A stretch of 12,636 bases of DNA from JBEKTY01 sp049515555 (GCA_049515555.1 JBEKTY010000201.1:1-12636), one strand, 5' to 3'; counted from the first letter of the stretch, positions 6,694 through 12,636 are shown. A program made the numbers and translations. The notes: a model not told the origin generated them from the sequence alone.

Positions 6694-7006
6694 GGCGCGG
6701 ACCCGGCGGCACGGACGGCTTTGCTTACGACTCGCACCTACCGCTCCAGCGGTGAATTCTGCGCGGGGGGCTCGGTGCGCCGGGGGCCAGCATGGGTCAC
6801 AACGCCGGATGGGCTGCTGTAAAGTCTTGCTCCGCAGCAGGTTATGCCGCGGGGGCAATCCGCTAATATCTGCTCTTTACCCAAACCGGGCTTGTGGGCA
6901 GAATACCGCCCTCCCTCGAAGCCGTTTCGGACCGTCATAAGGGTCGAACAGGTCGGGCCGTGCCACGGGAGGGCCGCGCCGGTCAGGGAAGACCCGTTGC
7001 AACAGC
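6694..7006. other. Gene-free stretch ahead of ompH
   Basis: No convincing coding sequence, tRNA or repeat array is visible. The open frames in both directions lack family features. A possible weak promoter for the envelope block is TTATGC near 6842 with TAATAT about 16 bases downstream. Its -35 match is poor, and it would leave a leader of roughly 150 nt before the ompH start. Confidence 0.3.
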
Positions 7007-7012
7007 AAGGAG
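7007..7012 (+). promoter_or_regulatory. Shine-Dalgarno deciding the GTG start of ompH
   Basis: AAGGAG, a strong anti-SD match, with an eight-base spacing to GTG 7021. It decides between the GTG and the upstream open frame that reaches back to 6844. Confidence 0.8.
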
Positions 7013-7020
7013 TGCTGAAC

Positions 7021-7680
7021 GTGAGGAAGTCTCATCTTGTCGTCGCCTTGGCGGCGTCCGTGGTGTGGTCGGGCCTGGCCGGTCGGCCGGCCGCCGCGCA
7101 GCAGCAGCCGCCGCAACCGGTCATGCGGATGCCGGGCGGGGTGAACGTCGCCCTGGTCGACGTCGCGTACATCTTCAAGAAGCACGCCCGTTTCAAGGCC
7201 CAACGGGAGGAATGGCGGGCTGACTTCATGCGGACCCAGGAGGAGTTCAAAGCCCGCAGCGAGGGGATGAAGAAACAGGCCGAGCACCTCAAGGACTTTC
7301 GTCCCGGAACGCCGGACTATAAAGCCCTGGAGGAGGAGCTCGTCGATCAGCAGGCTAAGCTCCAGGGCCAGACGACCTTGAAGCAAAAGGAGTTTCAGCA
7401 ACGCGAGGCCAAGATCTTCTACAACGTCTACCAGGAGATCCTCCAGGAAGTGAAGTATTACTGCCAGGCGAACAGCGTGGGCCTGGTGCTGAACTTCAAC
7501 GGCGACGCGATGAACTCCGAGAACCCGGAGGACGTGGGCCGCGGCGTCATGCGGCCAGTCGTCTTCTACGACCCGGCCCTGGACATTACGCCCATCATTT
7601 TGAAGCGGCTCAGTCCGGAGGGACCGGCAGTTCCGGCGGCCAACAGCAACAGTCGGCCGGGCGTATACGTGCCGCGGTAA
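7021..7680 (+). CDS. ompH: OmpH/Skp-family periplasmic chaperone
   Basis: A 219-residue secreted protein of the OmpH/Skp family, which holds unfolded outer-membrane proteins in the periplasm for delivery to the BAM machinery. It has a Sec signal peptide (basic MRKSH, hydrophobic stretch to about residue 20, likely cleavage after AAA at 24-26). A short strand follows with VNVALVDVAYIFKKH (41-55), the family's typical first segment, and then a long charged coiled coil over about 55-150. After it comes a hydrophobic strand, VGLVLNFNGDAM, that closes the body domain. GTG 7021 is chosen as start because AAGGAG at 7007-7012 stands eight bases before it and the signal peptide begins there. Upstream in-frame sequence is not protein-like. 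ompH beside lpx genes is a classic arrangement, which supports the call. Confidence 0.88.
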   Translation: MRKSHLVVALAASVVWSGLAGRPAAAQQQPPQPVMRMPGGVNVALVDVAYIFKKHARFKAQREEWRADFMRTQEEFKARSEGMKKQAEHLKDFRPGTPDYKALEEELVDQQAKLQGQTTLKQKEFQQREAKIFYNVYQEILQEVKYYCQANSVGLVLNFNGDAMNSENPEDVGRGVMRPVVFYDPALDITPIILKRLSPEGPAVPAANSNSRPGVYVPR

Positions 7681-7777
7681 TCGGGCCGCGCACCAGGGCC
7701 GGCCGCCGGGAGAGGAAAGGCGCTCGCGACGGTTTCGACTTCTCCTGGTTTTCGTCTTGATCACTGGCGACGTGGAA

Positions 7778-8656
7778 ATGGACTGGATACGCAAGCAACG
7801 AACGATCGCCGCCCCGGCCGTCATCGAGGGGATCGGTTATTGGAGCGGGCGGGACGTGCGGGTCGAGCTCCGGCCGGCCGAGCCCGATTGCGGCGTGGTC
7901 TTCGTGCGTAGCGATCTGGCCGGCCGCCCGCGGATCCCGGCCACGGTTGAGCACCGCGTGGAGATGCCGCGGCGGACCACGCTCCGCTCGGGCGAGGCCG
8001 CGGTGGAGATGATCGAGCACGTCATGGCAGCCCTGGCCGGGATGCAGATCGACAACTGCGAAGTGTGGGTCGACGGGGCCGAGCTGCCCGGCTGCGACGG
8101 CTCCGCGCTGCCCTTTGTGACGGCCCTGGAGCGGGCCGGGATCGTCGAGCAGGATGCCCCCCGCCCGCTAGTGATGATCCGCGAGGACCTGCGTTTGGTT
8201 TCCGATCAGTGCTGGATCGAGGCCCGGCCCGGCCCGCCCGGCAAGACCGTCATCCAATACGAGCTGGACTACGGCGGTGGCAACCCCATCGGCCGGCAGT
8301 CGTTGGAGATCCTGCTCACGCCCCGCTACTTTCGCTTGAACCTTGCGGCCAGCCGGACGTTCGTGCTGGAGCGGGAGGCGGAGGCGCTACAGGCCTGCGG
8401 CTTGGGGGCGCGGACCACCTGCCGCGACCTGCTGATCTTCGGCGCCCAGGGCCCCATCGGCAACAAGTTGCGGTTTCCCGACGAATGCGTCCGCCACAAG
8501 ATCCTCGACATGGTGGGCGACCTGGCCTTGGCCGGTTGCGACGTGGCCGGGCGGTTCACGGCCTATCGCAGCGGCCACCGCTTGAATGCCGAGATGGTGC
8601 GGGCCATCCTGGCCCGGCAGCCCACGGCGCGGCTCTTGGAGCAACGCTGTGCCTGA
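7778..8656 (+). CDS. lpxC: UDP-3-O-acyl-N-acetylglucosamine deacetylase LpxC
   Basis: The zinc-dependent deacetylase that commits UDP-3-O-acyl-GlcNAc to lipid A synthesis, cytoplasmic, 292 residues. Counted from ATG 7778, catalytic and zinc residues are all present: E80-H81 in MIEHVMAALAG; H240 and D244 in VRHKILDMVGDLAL; and H267 in YRSGHRLNAEM. SRTFV corresponds to the conserved ARTF region, and the usual GIGLHSG motif appears as GIGYWSG. The length fits the stand-alone form, so it is not the LpxC-FabZ fusion found in some phyla. A TTG at 7757 could add seven residues. Neither start has a good ribosome site, and ATG is preferred because it precedes the conserved N-terminal strand. It follows ompH by 97 bp and precedes lpxA across a repeat-filled gap. 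Confidence 0.92.
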   Translation: MDWIRKQRTIAAPAVIEGIGYWSGRDVRVELRPAEPDCGVVFVRSDLAGRPRIPATVEHRVEMPRRTTLRSGEAAVEMIEHVMAALAGMQIDNCEVWVDGAELPGCDGSALPFVTALERAGIVEQDAPRPLVMIREDLRLVSDQCWIEARPGPPGKTVIQYELDYGGGNPIGRQSLEILLTPRYFRLNLAASRTFVLEREAEALQACGLGARTTCRDLLIFGAQGPIGNKLRFPDECVRHKILDMVGDLALAGCDVAGRFTAYRSGHRLNAEMVRAILARQPTARLLEQRCA

Positions 8657-8676
8657 GATGAGCTATGAGCTATGAG
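8657..8676 (+). repeat. GAGCTAT heptamer array
   Basis: Two exact GAGCTAT units (8660-8666 and 8667-8673) with partial flanking units begin almost at the lpxC stop codon. Confidence 0.7.
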
Positions 8677-8690
8677 AAGAACTAATGGTG

Positions 8691-8711
8691 GGGCTCGCTC
8701 TGGCTCGACCC
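8691..8711 (+). repeat. Dispersed GGGCTCG...CGACCC hairpin repeat, copy 1
   Basis: A 21-nt imperfect palindrome beginning GGGCTCGCT and ending GCTCGACCC. Two more copies lie at 11930-11949 (inverted) and 12040-12059. It has no coding potential and could fold as a small hairpin downstream of lpxC. Confidence 0.7.
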
Positions 8712-8730
8712 ACCCTGATACAAGTTTACC

Positions 8731-8794
8731 AAGACCAAAGACCTAAGTCCCAAGACCCAAGTCCTAAATCCCTAATCCCTAATACCCTAATCCC
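8731..8794 (+). repeat. Nine-unit drifting heptamer array (AAGACCC to TAATCCC)
   Basis: Nine consecutive units drift in sequence from AAGACCA through AAGTCCC and AAATCCC to TAATCCC. All are seven bases except one eight-base unit at 8780-8787. A run of seven T follows at 8795-8801. The unit sequence changes stepwise while the period is kept, so point mutation and local unit duplication both appear to have acted. It lies 42 bases before the lpxA start. Confidence 0.9.
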
Positions 8795-8836
8795 TTTTTT
8801 TGGCAGCCGCCGAAGGCCGCCTCAGGAGTCGCGGCG

Positions 8837-9643
8837 ATGGCAATCCACGTTGCCGAGCATACTTCGATCGACCCCCGGGCTGAAATCGAGGACGAAGTCG
8901 AGATCGGTCCCTTTTGCGTGATCGGCCCACAGGTCCACGTCGGCCGCGGAACCCGGCTGGAAAACGGCGTTACCCTCATGGGCCACGTCAGCATCGGCTG
9001 CCGCAACCACCTGTACCCCGGCGTCGTCATCGGCGGCGATCCCCAAGACATCACTTACCGCGGCTCCGATACCCGCGTGGTCGTCGGCGACGACAACATC
9101 ATCCGCGAGTGCGTGACGATCAATCGGGCCAGCGAGAAGGAAGAAGGCGTGACGCGGGTCGGGCACGGCAACTTCCTCATGGCTTGCTGCCACGTGGCCC
9201 ACGATTGCCAGCTCGGCGATCACATCATCATCGCCAATGGCACGCTGCTGGGCGGCCACGTGCACATCCACGATCACGCCTCGCTCTCGGGCGGCGTGGC
9301 GATTCACCATTTCGCCACGGTGGGGGCGTACAGCTTCATCGCCGGCCTGAGCGCCGTGCGGCACGACGTCCCGCCCTACATGCTGGTCGAGGGCTACCCG
9401 GCGAAGCCCCGCTGCATCAACGCGGTGGGGTTGCGGCGGAACGATTTCCCGCCCCACGTCGTTCAGTCGCTGGCCGAGGCCCATCGCCTCTTGTACCGCG
9501 CCAAGGTCGGCTTGGAGAACGCCTGGGACATCCTCCGCAACAACGGCCAGTTGGTGCCGCAAGTGAACCACCTGTTGAGTTTCGTACAAGGGCAGCACGA
9601 GGGGATGCACGGCCGCGGCCGCGAGCACCGCCGGGCCGCCTGA
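8837..9643 (+). CDS. lpxA: Acyl-ACP--UDP-N-acetylglucosamine O-acyltransferase LpxA
   Basis: The first enzyme of lipid A synthesis: it moves a 3-hydroxyacyl chain from ACP to the 3 position of UDP-GlcNAc, acting as a cytosolic trimer. The 268-residue protein (E. coli has 262) shows the left-handed beta-helix hexapeptide pattern over about 1-185, then a helical C-terminus. Residues matching E. coli H122, H125, H144 and H160 are H119 and H122 (CHVAHDC), H141 (LGGHV) and H157 (VAIHHF). The acyl-chain ruler glycine G173 is kept as G170 (FIAGLS). AGGAG at 8824-8828 is eight bases before ATG 8837. The next gene starts 10 bases after the stop, so both are surely one transcript. The C-terminal tail is Arg/His-rich and unconserved. 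Confidence 0.93.
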   Translation: MAIHVAEHTSIDPRAEIEDEVEIGPFCVIGPQVHVGRGTRLENGVTLMGHVSIGCRNHLYPGVVIGGDPQDITYRGSDTRVVVGDDNIIRECVTINRASEKEEGVTRVGHGNFLMACCHVAHDCQLGDHIIIANGTLLGGHVHIHDHASLSGGVAIHHFATVGAYSFIAGLSAVRHDVPPYMLVEGYPAKPRCINAVGLRRNDFPPHVVQSLAEAHRLLYRAKVGLENAWDILRNNGQLVPQVNHLLSFVQGQHEGMHGRGREHRRAA

Positions 9644-9653
9644 GAGATCAAGG

Positions 9654-10769
9654 ATGAAGAGACTCCGCGTTGCGGTGATCGGCGCCGGCCGGCTGGGCGG
9701 CTTTCACGCCCATAAACTGGTGGGCTTCCCGCACGTCGAGCTGGTGGCCGTGGTCGATCCGGCGGCGGCCAGCCGCAATCGGCTGGCGGCCGAGTGCAAC
9801 ACCACCCCGCTGGCCGAGCATCGCCCGCTAGTGGGTAAGATCGACGCCGCGGTGATCGCCACGCCCACCGTGCTGCACCACGCCATCGCCCGGGAGCTGC
9901 TGGAGGCCAAGACCCACCTGCTGGTCGAGAAACCGCTGTGCGCGACGCTGGCCGAGGCCGACGAGTTGGTCGAGGCCGCCCGGCGGAACCAGGTCGTGCT
10001 CCAGGTGGGCCACATCGAACGCTTCAACCCGGCCCTGGCCGCCGCTGTGCCGCACGTCCGGGAGCCGAAGTACATCGAGGCCGTGCGGGCCGCCGGGTTC
10101 ACCTTTCGCTCCATGGACGTCGGCGTGGTGCTGGACCTGATGATCCACGACATCGACCTGGTGCTGGCGCTGGTCCGCGCACCGCTGGTGCGGGTCGAGG
10201 CGCTGGGCATTTCCGTCCTCGGCGGTTACGAGGACGTGGCCAATGCCCGATTGCAGTTCGAGGGCGGCTGTCTGGCCACGCTCTCAGCCTCCCGCGTGGC
10301 GCTGGAGCCGGTCCGCCGCATGCACGTGTGGGGCGCCCGGGCCTACGCGCACCTCGACTTCGCCACGCGAACGACCACCCTGGTCCGGCCCAGCGAGGCG
10401 CTGCTCCGCCGGCAGTTCCACCCCGAGCGGCTCACGCCCGAGCAAGTGGAATACTATCGCGAGCGTCTGGCCGAGGAGCACCTGCCGCGCGAGCAGCGGC
10501 GGTTCGAGGCGGTCGACGCCCTGGCGCTGGAGTTGCAGGATTTCGTGGAGGCGATCCTGACGCCGCGTCAGCCGCGGGTGACGGGCGAGGCCGGCCGCGA
10601 CGCCCTGGCCGTGGCCGAGCAGATCCTGGCCGCCATGGCCGCCCACGGCTGGGACGCGGCGGCCGCGCCCGGCGTGCCCGCCGTCGGCCCCCTCAGCCGC
10701 GTTGTGCCCGCCCCGCACTTCGATCTCTCGGCCGCCCAACACACGCAACTCGACCGCCGGGCGGGCTAA
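9654..10769 (+). CDS. Gfo/Idh/MocA oxidoreductase of the lpx cluster, GnnA-like (possible UDP-GlcNAc 3-dehydrogenase)
   Basis: A 371-residue NAD(P)-dependent oxidoreductase with Rossmann motif VIGAGRLGGFHA (8-19), catalytic lysine K93 in VEKPL, and LQVGHIERFNPA (116-127). H165/D166 in DLMIHDIDL are the proton-relay residues. The GHIERFNP signature and tight linkage to lpxA resemble Gfo/Idh proteins such as GnnA. GnnA oxidises the 3-OH of UDP-GlcNAc so that an aminotransferase (GnnB) can make UDP-GlcNAc3N for amide-linked lipid A. No gnnB lies in the window, so the role is inference; an alternative is a different UDP-sugar oxidation. About 40 residues at the C-terminus (Ala/Pro-rich) look unconserved. 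A ten-base gap separates it from lpxA, with GAGAG at 9642-9646 as ribosome site, and a strong hairpin follows. Confidence 0.85.
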   Translation: MKRLRVAVIGAGRLGGFHAHKLVGFPHVELVAVVDPAAASRNRLAAECNTTPLAEHRPLVGKIDAAVIATPTVLHHAIARELLEAKTHLLVEKPLCATLAEADELVEAARRNQVVLQVGHIERFNPALAAAVPHVREPKYIEAVRAAGFTFRSMDVGVVLDLMIHDIDLVLALVRAPLVRVEALGISVLGGYEDVANARLQFEGGCLATLSASRVALEPVRRMHVWGARAYAHLDFATRTTTLVRPSEALLRRQFHPERLTPEQVEYYRERLAEEHLPREQRRFEAVDALALELQDFVEAILTPRQPRVTGEAGRDALAVAEQILAAMAAHGWDAAAAPGVPAVGPLSRVVPAPHFDLSAAQHTQLDRRAG

Positions 10770-10770
10770 G

Positions 10771-10827
10771 GTATCCGGCACACTCCGTGTGCCGCTGCCC
10801 CAACGGCACACGGAGTGTGCCGGATAC
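10771..10827. terminator. Perfect 24-bp inverted repeat between convergent genes (terminator or REP-like)
   Basis: 10771-10794 and 10804-10827 are exact reverse complements with a nine-base loop. Each arm also contains its own palindrome of the type CGGCACAC-GGA-GTGTGCCG, so the DNA or RNA can fold as one long hairpin or as two small ones. It lies two bases after the oxidoreductase stop and three bases before the stop of the convergent permease, so it could end transcription from both sides. There is no T-run, so a classic intrinsic terminator is not shown. Confidence 0.75.
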
Positions 10828-10829
10828 GT

Positions 10830-11789
10830 TCAGGCCAGGTCGCGGTCCTCGAACAGCAGAAGCGCCAAGAGCATGGCCACGGTGCTGTACAGGAGGCAAT
10901 AGACGGCGGCCCAGCCCAGATAGGCCGCCGGCACCGGCTCGCCGCTCGTGATGGCCCCGTAAATGTTGAAGTGCTCCAGCACGGGCAGGACCGCCGAGAG
11001 CAGGTCGGCGACGAAGGGGACCAGGGGGATCTGGCCCACCGCCGACTTGGCCAGCATCGGCACCAAGTGCCCCAGCACGTAGACCGAGAGGCAAATGACG
11101 AGGTTGGGCAGCATCGGCAGGCGGGTCGAGACGGCCACGCTGATCGAGGTCATCACCACGGCCTCGAAGAAGGCCAGCGCCAGGCCCGGCGCAATCTGCA
11201 CCATTTCGGCCTGACATTGGAGCGAGGTGGGCTCGGCCTGCGCGGTTTCCCGGGCGTCGTAAATCACCTTGTACGTTACGCTGCACAGGAAAACCGCCCC
11301 CAGGATAATAAACAAGATGGCCACCGGGCCAAGTATGCCCAAGAACTTGCCCAGCAGGAAATCACGCCGGCTGACGGGTTTGCTCAGCACGGTCAGGGCG
11401 GTGCGGCCGTCGAGCTCGTCGGACACCGAGACGCTGGCCGTCCATAGCGCCAGGAAGACCGCCAGAAGCATGATCAGCGTCAAGCCGTTCTCCTCGAACA
11501 CCTTCACGTCTTCGCCGAAGGTGAAGTAAGGCAGAACGATCGACAGCAGCAGCAGGAACGTGCCGGCCAGCAGGATGAGGTAGAACAGCGGCTGGGAGAC
11601 GCCCTCCTTGCCGGTGGTCCAGGCGATGGCCGCGATTTTCCGGGTGGGCCGTATCACCCGCAAAAGGTGGAACAGCCCGGTCAGCACGCCGATCGCTACG
11701 GCCAGCCCCGCGCCCACCAACCACCACGGTTTGACCCAGGCGGGAATGGTAAGGCCAAACAGGAGAAGTGGTGAAATGGACAAGCCCAT
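10830..11789 (-). CDS. ABC-2 type transporter permease subunit
   Basis: A 319-residue integral membrane protein with about seven hydrophobic segments (roughly residues 22-44, 66-88, 102-123, 147-172, 200-222, 226-247 and 290-313). The cytoplasmic motif SDELDGRTALTVLSKPVSRR with FLLGKFLG after it (residues 123-151) is typical of NosY/GldF-like ABC-2 permeases, in which a glutamate/arginine/lysine-proline loop couples to the ATPase. The substrate is unknown. No ATP-binding subunit lies in the window; it may be upstream past the right edge or elsewhere. The first helix precedes the family's usual IRPTRKIAAIAWTT start, so translation could begin further in. ATG 11789 has no strong Shine-Dalgarno. 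It converges on the lpx cluster. Confidence 0.8.
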   Translation of the reverse strand: MGLSISPLLLFGLTIPAWVKPWWLVGAGLAVAIGVLTGLFHLLRVIRPTRKIAAIAWTTGKEGVSQPLFYLILLAGTFLLLLSIVLPYFTFGEDVKVFEENGLTLIMLLAVFLALWTASVSVSDELDGRTALTVLSKPVSRRDFLLGKFLGILGPVAILFIILGAVFLCSVTYKVIYDARETAQAEPTSLQCQAEMVQIAPGLALAFFEAVVMTSISVAVSTRLPMLPNLVICLSVYVLGHLVPMLAKSAVGQIPLVPFVADLLSAVLPVLEHFNIYGAITSGEPVPAAYLGWAAVYCLLYSTVAMLLALLLFEDRDLA

Positions 11790-11929
11790 TATTGTTGTCT
11801 CGCGCCGGCGGGAGTGCGGCTCCTAACCGCGGTTTCTCACCGTGTCTACGCAACGGCGGGCGGCGTGGTTCGCCGCTTTCCCGGCGCGCAAAGGTCCGCG
11901 GGATGGGTTCGCCACCTTAGATTAGTAGG
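11790..11929. other. Gene-free leader between acylphosphatase and permease
   Basis: GC-rich sequence upstream of the permease start with no coding signature. With the nested repeat that follows (11930-12059) it makes a 304-bp gap between two minus-strand genes. No convincing promoter hexamers were found. Confidence 0.4.
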
Positions 11930-12059
11930 GGGTCGAGCGCAGCGCGCCCCACCGGAACCACGACGGAGGACGGACGACGGACGACGGAGGGAAGCACTCC
12001 CGTCCGTCGTCCGTCTCCCGTCGTCCGTCGAAAATTGTTGGGCTCGCTGCGCTCGACCC
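11930..12059. repeat. Nested palindrome: hairpin repeats flanking inverted GACGGAC heptamer arrays
   Basis: Outer pair: 11930-11949 and 12040-12059 are reverse complements with one mismatch in 20 (GGGTCGAGCGCAGCG core). Inner pair: four GACGGAC/GACGGAG units at 11962-11989 face four GTCCGTC-type units at 12002-12029 across a short spacer around GAAGCACT. The inner arms could form a stem of about 28 bp. The two layers are separate repeat families placed symmetrically around one centre. Confidence 0.88.
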
Positions 12060-12093
12060 ATCCTACGAGTTTCCACCCTACGAATTGCCGCCG

Positions 12094-12378
12094 CTAGAAG
12101 CGAACCTCGAAGTTCGAGAAGCGACCGGTCGGGGGGCCGGAAATCTCTTCCACTCCCGTGATATACCGTCCCATCGTCGCCCGGATGTCGCTGAGCATCG
12201 CCTGGACCTGGGTCGTGGCCCCCTCGACCACGATCTGCACCCGCCCGTCCCGCAGGTTCTTCACGAAACCAGTCACGGCGAAGCCCTGGGCGATCGATCG
12301 GGCCGTGTATCGGAATCCAACCCCCTGCACCCTGCCAGAGTAGTACACCTCGCGCCGCTGGGCGTCGGTACTGGCCAC
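12094..12378 (-). CDS. acyP: Acylphosphatase
   Basis: A 94-residue cytosolic acylphosphatase that hydrolyses the carboxyl-phosphate bond of acyl phosphates. The fold's phosphate-binding loop is SGRVQGVGFRYTA (14-26) with catalytic R23. The catalytic asparagine is N41 in TGFVKNLRDGRV. The length is normal for the family. The start is GTG (12378-12376), preceded on the minus strand by GGAG about ten bases upstream. The ATG-less start is supported because the conserved RREVYYSGRVQG begins at residue 8. The upstream region is filled with heptamer arrays and then a group II intron end. The gene is widely distributed and its linkage to the permease is not informative. Confidence 0.92.
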   Translation of the reverse strand: MASTDAQRREVYYSGRVQGVGFRYTARSIAQGFAVTGFVKNLRDGRVQIVVEGATTQVQAMLSDIRATMGRYITGVEEISGPPTGRFSNFEVRF

Positions 12379-12403
12379 GATTTTCGATCTCCAGACGCGG
12401 GGG

Positions 12404-12452
12404 GGATGAAGGCGGAGGGGGGAAGGCGGAAGGCGGAGGGATAAAGAATGAA
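12404..12452 (+). repeat. Seven-unit GGCGGAA-type heptamer array
   Basis: Seven consecutive seven-base units, each ending in GAA, GAG, AAA or similar. The central ones are GGCGGAG and GGCGGAA, flanked by degenerate GGATGAA, GGATAAA and GAATGAA. It begins about 25 bases upstream of the acylphosphatase start, in the position of its promoter. Confidence 0.88.
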
Positions 12453-12465
12453 CGATCGGATCGCA

Positions 12466-12488
12466 AATCTCAAGTCTCAGATTTCAAG
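12466..12488 (+). repeat. AATCTCA-type heptamer array
   Basis: Three units in a row (AATCTCA, AGTCTCA, GATTTCA) and the beginning of a fourth. The sequence is unrelated to the array 14 bases away, but the period is the same. Confidence 0.7.
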
Positions 12489-12517
12489 GCGCAGGTTTAT
12501 GGCCGCTGGCGTATCTT

Positions 12518-12636
12518 GTCGCGGTAGGGACCGCCCTTGCGGGCGGCCCCCCGCACAGATCCGTACTTGAAGCACTACCTCATACGGCTCTTACCTTGGG
12601 TGGCTCACGATAAGTCGCTCATCGGGGTAGGGATGA
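12518..12636 (-). mobile_element. Group II intron, 3' end (domains V and VI), cut by the window edge
   Basis: On the minus strand 12590-12558 folds as domain V: GAGCCGUA pairs with UACGGAUC with the AGC triad at positions 2-4, then a two-base AG bulge, a five-base-pair upper stem UGAGG/CUUCA and a five-base loop. G3 faces A rather than the common U. Domain VI follows: a GGCCGCCC/GGGCGG stem capped by GCAA with a bulged A (complement of 12525) seven bases before a 3' end in ...CGAC at 12518. The first 46 bases read HPYPDERLIVSHPR-stop, which might be the tail of the intron-encoded reverse transcriptase, with the rest beyond the edge. The downstream 3' exon is intergenic DNA with heptamer arrays. 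Confidence 0.7.

Noticed and set aside
6532..6858. Upstream continuation of the sulfatase frame as a 183-residue gene
   Set aside because: Only the last 71-74 residues match a family; the rest is low-similarity Arg/Pro-rich translation of non-coding DNA.
8731..8794. CRISPR array or chromosome telomere
   Set aside because: Units are seven bases with no spacers, so not CRISPR; the TAATCCC units resemble telomeric repeats but are internal, few and flanked by genes.
8657..8836. Small gene in the lpxC-lpxA gap
   Set aside because: A short open frame exists but it is translated repeat sequence with no ribosome site.
9938..10951. Plus-strand frame overlapping the lpx-cluster oxidoreductase
   Set aside because: Arg/Gly/Pro-rich out-of-frame product that runs through the terminator hairpin; not protein-like.

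Overview
The window is GC-rich and reads as a chromosome segment of a Gram-negative, lipid-A-making bacterium, most likely an uncultured member of the Planctomycetota. The grounds are an ompH-lpxC-lpxA cluster, a DUF4432 / cupin / TIM-barrel / Gfo-Idh sugar gene set, the C-terminal remnant of a secreted-type arylsulfatase, roomy gene spacing, and many short intergenic repeats. This is inference from gene content; no rRNA or marker tree can be drawn from the window.

Layout. 1-642: the end of a UPF0175-type antitoxin and a DUF3368 PIN-like toxin whose last codons are thrown out of frame by one extra A. 684-6220: a carbohydrate region. A DUF4432 aldose-epimerase-like gene lies on the minus strand. 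Divergent from it are a cupin/mannose-6-phosphate-isomerase-like gene, a xylose-isomerase-like TIM barrel gene and a Gfo/Idh/MocA oxidoreductase gene. A four-helix-bundle (S23/IVP family) gene bracketed by inverted heptamer repeats is inserted between the last two. 6221-7020: about 800 bp without an intact gene, holding an arylsulfatase C-terminal relic and an RHS-like scrap. 7021-10769: an envelope block of ompH (Skp-like chaperone), lpxC, lpxA and a second Gfo/Idh oxidoreductase resembling UDP-GlcNAc 3-dehydrogenases. It ends in a perfect 24-bp inverted repeat. 10830-12378 (minus strand): an ABC-2 type permease and an acylphosphatase. 12518 to the right edge (minus strand): the 3' end (domains V and VI) of a group II intron.

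The most striking feature is not a gene. Almost every intergenic gap carries a short tandem array. The unit sequences differ completely (TTCAATG, TAATCCC, GACGGAC, GGCGGAA, AGCTGAC, GAGCTAT, AATCTCA types), yet the period is almost always 7 nt. Three of the arrays form inverted pairs. One pair brackets the four-helix-bundle gene, with the gene's ATG lying inside the repeat. This suggests a family of small mobile or RNA-folding elements with a conserved architecture but no conserved sequence.

In the sugar block the gene set fits uptake-independent interconversion of an unusual sugar by epimerisation, isomerisation and NAD-dependent oxidation; the substrate cannot be read from sequence. In the envelope block LpxA and LpxC give the first two committed steps of lipid A, and the adjacent oxidoreductase may supply a 3-keto/3-amino-sugar variant.
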